A DNA stretch of 40,444 bases, from assembly GCA_001464165.1 (NCBI GenBank), contig LNEX01000496.1, forward strand, positions 1 through 40,444. The letters are read 5' to 3'. Made by a program: the position numbers and the translations under genes. Shown piece after piece: positions 31,486 to 39,169 of the stretch (position 1 is the stretch's first letter; each line of letters begins with the position of its first letter). The notes under the pieces were generated by a model. It was given only the letters and a program-made list of their open reading frames with translations. It did no database searches and was not told the origin of the DNA. The stretch is from a bacterium Ga0077546 (lineage in GTDB: Bacteria; Cyanobacteriota; Vampirovibrionia; Obscuribacterales; Obscuribacteraceae).

Positions 31486-33618
31486 TCAGGCTGGATGAAA
31501 CATCTGGAAGAGTTCGTCCATAGAGAACTTCAGGCGCACTGGGCGGCCATGCGGGCAGGTATCGTTGCGCTCAGTCTTGAGCCAGTCGCTCAAGAGTTTG
31601 AGGATGTCGCGATGGCTCAGCGGCATACCGTTTTTAATAGCGCTCTGACAGGCAATTGATTTGGTTGCTTCTAGTTCCATATTGGTGGCATCAACGGTGG
31701 CAAGGTCGTCAATTAATTTCTGAATGACGGGCACATAATTGACCCGTGCCAGCTCTAGTGGAAGCTCACTAACAGAGGCATTGTCTTCTTCTAAGATAAA
31801 AGCAAAGCCGAGCTTTTCTAGTGCACTTTGTGACAGACGCAGGGTTTCAAGTTGCTCAGGGCTGAGTGAAAGAGGAGCTGAGACAATTAGTTTTTGCGAG
31901 TTTTCGCTAATTCTGCCAGCGGTGGTTTGACTGGCCAGAAGCCTCTCATAGAGCGTGCGTTCATGGGCGATGTGTTGCTCGATAATCTCTAGACCTTTAG
32001 AGGTTTCGACCATAATATAGGTATTGCGTAAGTAACCAATAATGCGCCAGTCACTGGGTAGTTCGAACAATTCTGTGGCTTGGCTAAAGCTAGCTGCTTC
32101 GCTGTTTTCGTGAACTGACTGGCTGAGGAAAATTTCGCCAGCTTCAGGCTTCGATGCTGGAGCATAATCGAATAGCTCCTTTTCGATTTCTCTATCGAGC
32201 TCGTCTTGTCTTTGCGCCGTTGATGTTGGTGGGTAAGGGGGTGAGTGCTCGACATGGTGGCTGGGAGATGGTTGATATGACGAAGAAGATGAAGTGGTGG
32301 TGCTAGCTGAATAGCTTGCTGGCACAGCATGATCGGCGCTGGTCTGGTAACTCAAGCTCTCGCGAAAATTGATTTGTTCTGCTCTTTGAGCCGCTTGGGC
32401 ACTGCGCGCTACTGCCGGCTGAGAGGCTCTCAGTGCGTCTGCTGTGCTTCTTTGGCCAGATTCTTGTACGAGTGAAACTGAATCGATGGGCAGCTCACCA
32501 TATTGCTGCGCCACATTTGGTTGAGCATCATAGTTGCCGGCCGAATTTTGCTCTTCGGCAATCAGTCTGGCGTGTTCTGCTCTGGCTTGCTCGGCCCGTG
32601 CCATAGACTCTTCGCGCAAGGCGCGGCCTAGAGCTCTCTGTATGGTCAAGTAGATATCGTTGCCGTGAGTATATTTCAACTCTTTTTTTGTGGGGTGAAT
32701 ATTGACGTCCACTTGCCCTGGGTCAATCTCTAACTTGACCACCGCCAGAGGATAGCGGCCCCGAGGAATAAGATCACTAAACGCATAGTCTAGTGCTTTG
32801 TAGGTGAGAGGGCAGCGCACGGCTCGTCCGTTCACTATAGTAAGAATGCCCTTGCGGTCCCCTCTGAAGTGAGTTGGTTTCGCTAAGTAGCCTTTGATGC
32901 GCACAGCTTTGCTGCCGACAGTAATTTCGCCGTCGATTTCATAGCCGTGTGACACTTCTACTAAACGCTCTTTGCCCGTGAAGAAGCCAGCCTCAACAAT
33001 GGTGCGTGCTAGGTCGCCGCTGCCCGAGGTGCGCATGGCGGTGTTGCCGTTATTGAGCAAGGTGAAGGCTACATCAGGGTAACTGATTGCTAGGCTCTGG
33101 ACAATTTCTTCGATGTTGCCAAATTCGGTGGCCGCCTTCTTCATAAACTTGAGGCGAGCTGGGGTGTTGTAAAACAACTCCTGAATTTCCATTACAGTGC
33201 CAGGGGCGCAACCGACCTCCACGGCCTTAAGCTGACCGTCGGCAGTTTCTACTCTGGTGCCTACTTCGGCTTGTTGGGTGCGGGTATAGCAAGTGAATTT
33301 TGAAATCGAGGCAATTGATGGAATGGCTTCGCCTCGGAAGCCTAAAGTGTTAAGGGTCCAGAGGTCGTCAGCTGAGCGTAACTTAGAGGTGGCATGGCGC
33401 TGGAAGGCCAATACAGCGTCGTCTGGGTCCATGCCTGAACCGTTATCGGCAATGCGGATGTCTCGGCAATCTTGTGAGACTGATATCTCGATTTCGCTGG
33501 CCCCAGCATCCAGTGAATTTTCAACAAGTTCTTTGACCACCGACGCTGGTCGCTCTACCACCTCTCCGGCGGCAATCTGACTGGCTATGTGGTCCGGCAA
33601 TACAAGCACTTTTGGCAT
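31486..33618 (-). CDS. mutL: DNA mismatch repair protein MutL
   Basis: A 710-residue MutL, the mismatch-repair ATPase that links MutS to strand cleavage. The N-terminal GHKL ATPase has ENSLDAGASEIEI, DNGSGM, GFRGEAIPSIASIS and the transducer motif TIVNGRAVRCPL. A long Ser/Ala/Gln-rich linker (residues 345-500) follows, then the C-terminal dimerisation domain with CPHGRPV near the end. The endonuclease motif DQHAxxExxxxE reads EQHIAHERTLYE near residue 547, so Glu replaces the first Asp. ACQSAIK replaces the usual ACHxAI/ACRxAI block. Endonuclease activity is therefore uncertain. ATG start; no mutS nearby. Confidence 0.95.
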   Translation of the reverse strand: MPKVLVLPDHIASQIAAGEVVERPASVVKELVENSLDAGASEIEISVSQDCRDIRIADNGSGMDPDDAVLAFQRHATSKLRSADDLWTLNTLGFRGEAIPSIASISKFTCYTRTQQAEVGTRVETADGQLKAVEVGCAPGTVMEIQELFYNTPARLKFMKKAATEFGNIEEIVQSLAISYPDVAFTLLNNGNTAMRTSGSGDLARTIVEAGFFTGKERLVEVSHGYEIDGEITVGSKAVRIKGYLAKPTHFRGDRKGILTIVNGRAVRCPLTYKALDYAFSDLIPRGRYPLAVVKLEIDPGQVDVNIHPTKKELKYTHGNDIYLTIQRALGRALREESMARAEQARAEHARLIAEEQNSAGNYDAQPNVAQQYGELPIDSVSLVQESGQRSTADALRASQPAVARSAQAAQRAEQINFRESLSYQTSADHAVPASYSASTTTSSSSSYQPSPSHHVEHSPPYPPTSTAQRQDELDREIEKELFDYAPASKPEAGEIFLSQSVHENSEAASFSQATELFELPSDWRIIGYLRNTYIMVETSKGLEIIEQHIAHERTLYERLLASQTTAGRISENSQKLIVSAPLSLSPEQLETLRLSQSALEKLGFAFILEEDNASVSELPLELARVNYVPVIQKLIDDLATVDATNMELEATKSIACQSAIKNGMPLSHRDILKLLSDWLKTERNDTCPHGRPVRLKFSMDELFQMFHPA

Positions 33619-33673
33619 CAGAGCATCTTATCATCAGACCAGTCAAGAGTATGTTTATCAGGGTTGAGAGCTA

Positions 33674-33679
33674 TATAAT
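33674..33679 (+). promoter_or_regulatory. Candidate -10 element upstream of the YbjQ cluster
   Basis: A consensus TATAAT about 40 bp before the GTG at 33716, in a good place to start the transcript of the following cluster. No convincing -35 element. Confidence 0.35.
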
Positions 33680-33715
33680 GTTGGCACGCAACTTTGAATT
33701 GAGGGCATCTGTCAA

Positions 33716-34045
33716 GTGGTTGATGACGCATACGAACAAGCGCTGCAAGTCGATGTCTTGGCTTGTTCGCTGCAAATGGATAAGAGCGAGTCAGGCGACT
33801 TGCTTGAATTTCTAGCGGCTAAATTGTCCTCGGCTTTGCCTGAAGAGACCGAAATAACCAGAGGCGGATGGTTCTTGTCAGCTAGCAAGCCAGTTACCGA
33901 GCTGAGTATTAAGCTTGGCGATCAGGGCTTTCAGATTGTGCGCGAAAAGCGCGGAGCTATTACTGCCCGGCAAATGAAAATTGTGCGTGGGGTTGTATTG
34001 AAAACCGAAGAAGTGCCTATAGATCAGTGGTTGCAAAATTTCTAG
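33716..34045 (+). CDS. Conserved hypothetical protein
   Basis: A 109-residue soluble protein starting at GTG, with GAGGG ten bases upstream. A helical first half (SGDLLEFLAAKLSSALPEE) is followed by a beta-rich second half (GGWFLSASKPVTELSIKLGD, FQIVREKRGAITARQMKIVR) and an end with EEVPIDQWLQNF. I recall similar short proteins in several bacterial phyla but cannot name a family or function. It may be the first gene of the transcript carrying the three YbjQ-type genes. Confidence 0.65.
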   Translation: MVDDAYEQALQVDVLACSLQMDKSESGDLLEFLAAKLSSALPEETEITRGGWFLSASKPVTELSIKLGDQGFQIVREKRGAITARQMKIVRGVVLKTEEVPIDQWLQNF

Positions 34046-34116
34046 AGCAGCGCTGCAAAAGTTTGTTATTGGTTAGTTTGATTTAGTTGAAGTCGGTTCC
34101 GTAGATAGGTCATAAA

Positions 34117-35142
34117 TTGCCATTCTGGGATATTTTCAAAGAAAAAGATGAAGATCGCGTCAAGCGTTTGCATCAAGAAGCCAGTGTGGCTGCCCTTGAG
34201 CGCGGCGAGATTACTCCCGCCGCACGGCATCGTATTGAACAACAAGTCAATTCTCCCCACAAGTTTTTCTCAAGTACATTTAGTGCTAAAGAATATTTGC
34301 TTGCTCGCGAAGCTGGCTACGAGCCAATCAGCCAAGTTATGGGCAGCTCGTTTATGCGGGTGGGCTGGAATAGTTATAACAATGCTTACGGCTTTGGTTG
34401 GCCTAGCACTGGTGAATTGACAAGCTTGTCGAACGCTCATAGAAAGGCTCGTGAACTTGCTATAACCCGTATGCGGCAAGAGGCCGAACTGCTTGGTGCC
34501 CATGGCATAATCGGCGTACATATTAAGGTAAAAGATTTTACATGGAGTTCTAACGTCACTGAATTTACGGCAGTTGGCACGGCTATTCGCATTCCCGGCA
34601 ATGATGCTCTGAAGCAGAGCAAACACATTCCTTTCACTAGTACCTTGAGTGGCCAAGAATTTTGGCAGCTTTATGAATCTGGTTATTGGCCCACTGGTGT
34701 AGTTATGGGCAATTGTACCTACTACGTGCAGGCTGACTGGCAAACGCGATCAGCGACAAATAGCTTTTGGGGAAGCGCACCTAATCAAGAGTTGATGCAA
34801 TTCTCTCAAGGCTTTAGTACTGCCCGTGAGCTTGCTGTTTCTCGTTTAACTAGTGAGATTGCCCTTATGGCAGCTGATGGCGGCGTCGATATGGACGTCA
34901 CTTATAGCATTCAGCCAATACATGTAGAGCGCAATCGCATTAGCTACATGGACATGCTGTTTAATTTTTTGGCCATGGGAACCGCTGTCACCAGTCGCCC
35001 TGATGGTAAAGCTCGCATCGATCATAAGCCCATGATGGTGATTGACTTGGGCCGCAGTGGACTGCGCAATCTAGAGTTTGATGATCCTCTCGAAGATATT
35101 GGCCAAAGCAATTATGCTGACGATGAAGATGAGTTTGAGTAA
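34117..35142 (+). CDS. Protein with two YbjQ-like (UPF0145, heavy-metal-binding) domains, copy 1
   Basis: A 341-residue protein starting at TTG, with AGG seven bases upstream. After a conserved 45-residue lead (PFWDIFKEKDEDRV) come two domains of the YbjQ type. Domain 1 (50-160) has EAGYEPISQVMGSS, HRKARELAITRMRQEAELLG and EFTAVGTAIRI. Domain 2 (168-300) has ESGYWPTGVVMGNC, TARELAVSRLTSE and FLAMGTAV. YbjQ proteins form ring-shaped pentamers; metal binding is suggested but poorly tested. The C-terminus is acidic (DDEDEFE). It closely resembles the gene at 36058. Cytoplasmic. Confidence 0.8.
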   Translation: MPFWDIFKEKDEDRVKRLHQEASVAALERGEITPAARHRIEQQVNSPHKFFSSTFSAKEYLLAREAGYEPISQVMGSSFMRVGWNSYNNAYGFGWPSTGELTSLSNAHRKARELAITRMRQEAELLGAHGIIGVHIKVKDFTWSSNVTEFTAVGTAIRIPGNDALKQSKHIPFTSTLSGQEFWQLYESGYWPTGVVMGNCTYYVQADWQTRSATNSFWGSAPNQELMQFSQGFSTARELAVSRLTSEIALMAADGGVDMDVTYSIQPIHVERNRISYMDMLFNFLAMGTAVTSRPDGKARIDHKPMMVIDLGRSGLRNLEFDDPLEDIGQSNYADDEDEFE

Positions 35143-35201
35143 CTTGAAACTCAGAGTTTTCTTGAGTTTGCACGAGTATGAGACCTACTAAGGAGTAAGT
35201 G

Positions 35202-36047
35202 ATGCCGGACCCCAACAACCCTCAACATAATCCGGCCCAGGGCCATGATGACTTACCAGCCCACGCCCATGAGCGCTTAGCGCAAATGCGCGGCAAAGAC
35301 GGTAAGCGTGCATTATTTACTTCAGATCTTTCGGTCAACGAATTTCTATTAGTTAAAGAAGCTGGCTTTGAGCCAGTCGGCATGGTAGTTGGGTCGTCTA
35401 TCTATCATATTGGTTTTCAGCAAGCCCGTTGGACCAAAAACGAAGAAATGCAAGTCTTAACTCAGGCTATGTATCACGCCCGCGAACTTGCCATGACTCG
35501 CATGGAAGAAGAAGCAGATGAATTGGGTGCGGACGGTGTTGTAGCTGTAAGGCTGAAAGTGAAACACTTAGGTTGGGGCGAAAGCTTAGCTGAATTTGTC
35601 GCTATTGGAACGGCTGTGGTCGCCAATGATCGCTCAGTTAACTGGCGCGCTGCTAATAATATGCCATTTACCTCTGACCTTTCAGGTCAAGATTTTTGGA
35701 CTCTTCTTAAGGCCGGTTATCGGCCAGTGGGAATGGTTATGGGGAACTGTGTTTATCACGTTGCTCACCAGACCTTTGGCCAATTCTTCAAGACTGTTGG
35801 TCAAAATATTGAAATGGTCAACTTCACTCAAGCTCTCTATGATGCTCGCGAACTGGCTATGGAACGCATGCAGAACGAAGGCGTGAACCTAAAAGCTGAT
35901 GGTATTGTCGGTGTCGATATTCACGAAGGCAGCTATGCTTGGAGTGACCACATTATTGAGTTCTTCTCAGTAGGTACTGCCATTATTGCCATGCGCGCCG
36001 ATCACCATATTCCTGCACCGCAGTTGGTGCTTTCTGTAAACGACTAA
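35202..36047 (+). CDS. Protein with two YbjQ-like domains, copy 2
   Basis: A 281-residue relative of its neighbours. It lacks the PFWDIF lead and begins with a His/Pro/Asn-rich stretch (residues 1-35). Domain 1 has EAGFEPVGMVVGSS, HARELAMTRMEEEADELGAD and EFVAIGTAV; domain 2 has KAGYRPVGMVMGNC, DARELAMERMQNEG and EFFSVGTAI. Both copies keep the Gly-x-x-Pro and Gly-Thr-Ala motifs. I chose ATG 35202, which has AAGGAG six bases upstream, over a GTG one codon earlier. It ends ten bases before the next gene, so the cluster is clearly an operon. Confidence 0.8.
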   Translation: MPDPNNPQHNPAQGHDDLPAHAHERLAQMRGKDGKRALFTSDLSVNEFLLVKEAGFEPVGMVVGSSIYHIGFQQARWTKNEEMQVLTQAMYHARELAMTRMEEEADELGADGVVAVRLKVKHLGWGESLAEFVAIGTAVVANDRSVNWRAANNMPFTSDLSGQDFWTLLKAGYRPVGMVMGNCVYHVAHQTFGQFFKTVGQNIEMVNFTQALYDARELAMERMQNEGVNLKADGIVGVDIHEGSYAWSDHIIEFFSVGTAIIAMRADHHIPAPQLVLSVND

Positions 36048-36057
36048 ATCAACATGT

Positions 36058-37083
36058 GTGATTGGCTTGCCGTTTTGGGACATCTTTAGAGAAAAAGACG
36101 ATGATCGCGTGAGCCGGGAGCATCGAGAAGCTACTGTAGCGGCTCTGCAGGGTGGAGAAATTCCACCCTATGCTCGGCGCCGGCTTGAAAGTCAAGTTGC
36201 CTCTGGCTCAAGTTTCTTTTCTAGTACGTTTACTGCTAAAGAGTATCTACTCGCTCGAGAAGGACGCTATCTGCCAATTTCGCAAGTTATGGGCAGTGCA
36301 TTTATCAAGATGGCTTGGAACCCGGAGGCTGATGAAGAGATACCCTCTTTTGTCAATACAGGAGAGTTGGATGCGCTGACTCTGGCCCATAAACAGGCCT
36401 GTGAGCTTGCTCTTGAGCGCTTACAAAAAGAAGCGGCAGTGCTTGGAGCTGATGGTGTCATTGGGGTGCTAATCAAGCGAGCTGAGGTGGCTTGGGCGGA
36501 GAATGTCACTGAATTTACCGCAGTTGGCACAGCCGTTCGCATTCCTGGTTGTGTTAAGCCTGTCGGCGAGCAGTCAGTTACTTGGCCATTTACTAGTACT
36601 TTGAGCGGTCAGGAGTTCTGGCAGCTCTACGAATCTGGCTACTGGCCTGCTGGTATCGTGATGGGCAATAGCACTTACTATGTTCGTGGAAATTGGCGTA
36701 CTACCAGTTCGTTTGATATCTTTGGTGGTACCAATCAAGAGCTGTCTTATTTTAGCGATGGCTTTAGTCGTGCCCGTGAGCTTGCTATTGGTCGTTTAAC
36801 TTCGGGAATTGTCAAACTTTGCGCCGAAGGTGCTGTAGATATGGACGTTAGCCATAGCATTCGCCTTTGTCAGTCGGAGCTTGAAGAGAGAAAAACTCTT
36901 GATATTATTGTCACTTTTTATCTTGTCGGAACTGCTGTTGTTAGGCGTCCTGACGGAAAATCAAGAGATATGCCAAAGACCAGAATAGTGATTGATTTAT
37001 CGAAATCTGGCTTGAGTAATATCGACTTAGATGAGCGTCTTGATAGATTTTCAGATGATAGACAGGGTAGAAGAATTCGCTGA
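36058..37083 (+). CDS. Protein with two YbjQ-like domains, copy 3
   Basis: A 341-residue protein very like copy 1: PFWDIFREKDDDRV lead, domain 1 with REGRYLPISQVMGSAF and EFTAVGTAVRI, domain 2 with ESGYWPAGIVMGNS and YLVGTAVVRRP. It ends with Ser/Arg-rich DRFSDDRQGRR instead of an acidic tail. The GTG at 36058 is listed; a TTG at 36067 aligns exactly with the start of copy 1 and is equally likely. No ribosome binding site is visible, so translation may be coupled to copy 2, ten bases upstream. Confidence 0.75.
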   Translation: MIGLPFWDIFREKDDDRVSREHREATVAALQGGEIPPYARRRLESQVASGSSFFSSTFTAKEYLLAREGRYLPISQVMGSAFIKMAWNPEADEEIPSFVNTGELDALTLAHKQACELALERLQKEAAVLGADGVIGVLIKRAEVAWAENVTEFTAVGTAVRIPGCVKPVGEQSVTWPFTSTLSGQEFWQLYESGYWPAGIVMGNSTYYVRGNWRTTSSFDIFGGTNQELSYFSDGFSRARELAIGRLTSGIVKLCAEGAVDMDVSHSIRLCQSELEERKTLDIIVTFYLVGTAVVRRPDGKSRDMPKTRIVIDLSKSGLSNIDLDERLDRFSDDRQGRRIR

Positions 37084-37488
37084 TGATGATTCGCTGGAAT
37101 GGTTCTCAAAACGGTTGGTAGACAAGGGGCGCTAGCCTTACTAATCGTTTTGCGCTGTATCTGAAAGTGAATTCACTGTTGTTCTGGTCGCTGAGTGGGC
37201 ATTGTTGCCTAAATTGATAGCCGCAAACCAGCGCCCATTAAGCTTTCTTGGGCCATGCGCGTTGCAGTTGGGGGGCAGACTTTGATAAGTAAGATAATCC
37301 TCCTGTTTTTCTTACACATCTTCTTCTTCAAAAATCTTCTATCAAAATCTAAATCCACCACTGGTTTACTTATAGCCACACATAGCCTTTGTTTTTCGCT
37401 CAAGCCGTCTTTTGTCGCGTTTTGCGGCTCGCTTGGGTTTTTCACAATGCTTTGGTCGGTGTAGTAACAAAAAAAAGAAAGTGCCGAA
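37084..37488. other. Intergenic region without recognised gene
   Basis: About 400 bp after the YbjQ cluster. It includes a pyrimidine-rich stretch near 37285-37330 and a T-rich segment near 37440. A 106-codon minus-strand frame at 37209-37529 overlaps the LOG-family start and shows no ribosome binding site, so I do not credit it. No clear terminator. Confidence 0.45.
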
Positions 37489-38181
37489 ATGGACTCTGGC
37501 AATAAGCGCTCGCGCAAGCGCAAATTCAAATCAAATTCCGTTGCTCGCGACGGTCTCAGTTCTAATCAGTTTGGGCGCAGAATTGCCAGGCAGCATAAGC
37601 TTGTCGCACGCACTCTCGGCCGTACTCCTCCTGGCGTTGCTTTCATGGGTTCTGCCCGCACGCGACCAGGAAACCCTTACTACGACGTTAATATCGAAGC
37701 AGCAAAGGCCGTGGCCGCCCTTGGTTTTCCTATCTATCATGGTGGCGGACCGGGTCAGATGGAAGCTTCTGCCATTGGTGCAGCTCAAGGCGGAGCCAAG
37801 TCTATCGCTCTGTGTCTGCGTCTCGCCCGCAAAGAGCAGGTATTTGGACCATACGACCAAGCCGTTTGGTTTGACGACTTCTCGCCTCGGGTTGATACAC
37901 TGCGTCGCTTTGCCTCTGTGTCGATGGTGTTCTTTCCTGGCGGCATCGGCACCATGCACGAAGCCATGTCAATGATCGACAACATCATGCAGAAGAAGTC
38001 TCCCGCCAGGCCTATTATTTTCTTTGAGCCGGTTGCCGATAAGCCTTATTGGCAGGGCCTCTTCGACTGGCTCAACAATGTGGTGATGGCGGCTGGTTTG
38101 CTCAGAGCTGAAGAAATTCCCTTTGTGCACATCGTCCGCAGTGTTGACGAGCTAGTGGCAGTGATCAAGGCCCAGTCGTGA
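37489..38181 (+). CDS. LOG-family (lysine decarboxylase-like) nucleotide phosphoribohydrolase
   Basis: A 230-residue Rossmann-like protein of the LOG/TIGR00730 group, whose members hydrolyse nucleoside 5'-monophosphates (cytokinin ribotides in plants and some bacteria). Signature motifs are GSARTRPGNPYY, GGGPGQMEASAIGA and FFPGGIGTMHEA (PGGxGTxxE near residue 150). The family usually has GGGPGIMEA, so Gln replaces Ile here. A basic N-terminal tail (KRSRKRKFK) of about 45 residues is extra and could bind nucleic acid or be disordered. Short GAAAG before the ATG; terminator 76 bp after the stop. Confidence 0.9.
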   Translation: MDSGNKRSRKRKFKSNSVARDGLSSNQFGRRIARQHKLVARTLGRTPPGVAFMGSARTRPGNPYYDVNIEAAKAVAALGFPIYHGGGPGQMEASAIGAAQGGAKSIALCLRLARKEQVFGPYDQAVWFDDFSPRVDTLRRFASVSMVFFPGGIGTMHEAMSMIDNIMQKKSPARPIIFFEPVADKPYWQGLFDWLNNVVMAAGLLRAEEIPFVHIVRSVDELVAVIKAQS

Positions 38182-38558
38182 GGCTCTAGCAATTAGGGCG
38201 GTAGGCCAGTTCTACCTATCTGGGTAATTTGCTGAGTCATCATTGAAATTCTGTGAGAGGAGGTCAGGCCACGGGTCTGATCTCCTTTTTCTGCTCTATA
38301 GTCTTCGGTATTCAAAAAAAATTCTCGATAATACTGTGCGGTATAGTATTGCGCGGTTCCCCAGCACCTGGGCTATCCTGTTACTTGCCACACCCTGTGT
38401 CTGCGTGGCTATGCCGTAGTCTTTAAGTGCTATTGTTTCTTGCCCGTGGTTTCTCAGCGCGGCTTACTAACAGGCTATAATCAGCAACTTAGACCTTTAT
38501 TGGATCCAGTAAATAACGTCTTCAACAATCATAGATACATAGGGGGGCAGAAAAAGCA
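38182..38558. other. Intergenic region between LOG-family and TadE-like genes
   Basis: 377 bp holding the terminator at 38258-38290 and a small inverted repeat (38330-38335 and 38345-38350, AATACT/AGTATT). The latter may be an operator or part of a promoter for the downstream gene. No further gene seen. Confidence 0.5.
38258..38290 (+). terminator. Intrinsic terminator after the LOG-family gene
   Basis: Arms 38258-38270 and 38274-38286 form a 13-bp stem with two G-U pairs and a 3-nt loop, followed directly by a T run (38286-38290). It belongs to the plus-strand LOG-family gene. Confidence 0.85.
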
Positions 38559-39155
38559 ATGCGCATACTGAGAGCAAAGAGAGTAGGCCGAGTGCCGTTA
38601 TCAGCGAGCCCCGAAAGGAAAGTTGATTTTAGGCGTCGTGGTGCTCATGGCGCGGCGCTAGTCGAAGGTGTAGTTAGTTTGGTCATGATAACTATTGGCA
38701 CGGTGGCAGCTGTCACTTTGTTGGTTAATGCTGGAATGTCTACTTACTATAAAGAAAAAATCGGATTTGTCGCCAATCAGTGTGCCACATATGCAGCGAG
38801 TCTTAGCCCCGGTGACGACCTTGAAGGAAAGACCAGTTTGTTGGCAAAGAAACTTGTCGCCGCTATGGGGATGCCGAATAATGCAGTGACGGTGAAAGTT
38901 GCCGAGATGCCTATAGAAGACAGAGTGGGTCTGAAAGTAACTTTGGGTGTAGGCGGGTTGGGTATGTTTGGTTCTGGTGACATCATGCCAAAAGTACTGT
39001 CTATGCAAGACACAGCAGTTTCCCTGCGCAACGGTGCACCATCAGGATATTTGTGGATGAATAATAATCCGAAGTTTTCAGGTTATTTGATACCAGTGGT
39101 AAAAGTGCCACCATCTGGCCCCAATTCTTTGGGCATGCCACTTTATATTCCTTAA
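38559..39155 (+). CDS. TadE-like pseudopilin
   Basis: A 198-residue protein with a basic N-terminus (residues 1-31), then a Gly-x-x-x-Val-Glu motif and a hydrophobic helix (GAALVEGVVSLVMITIGTVA continuing to residue 60). A small soluble domain follows. This matches TadE/TadG pseudopilins, exported by the Tad pilus machinery, where the Glu after the cleavage site is conserved. AGGGGGG lies about 12 bases before the ATG. No other tad genes are in the window. A type IV pilin-like relative is the alternative. Confidence 0.65.
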   Translation: MRILRAKRVGRVPLSASPERKVDFRRRGAHGAALVEGVVSLVMITIGTVAAVTLLVNAGMSTYYKEKIGFVANQCATYAASLSPGDDLEGKTSLLAKKLVAAMGMPNNAVTVKVAEMPIEDRVGLKVTLGVGGLGMFGSGDIMPKVLSMQDTAVSLRNGAPSGYLWMNNNPKFSGYLIPVVKVPPSGPNSLGMPLYIP

Positions 39156-39169
39156 GGGCAATTTTTAGA

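Noticed and set aside
37209..37529. 106-codon minus-strand frame
   Set aside because: Overlaps the LOG-family start, lacks a ribosome binding site and is basic low-quality sequence.
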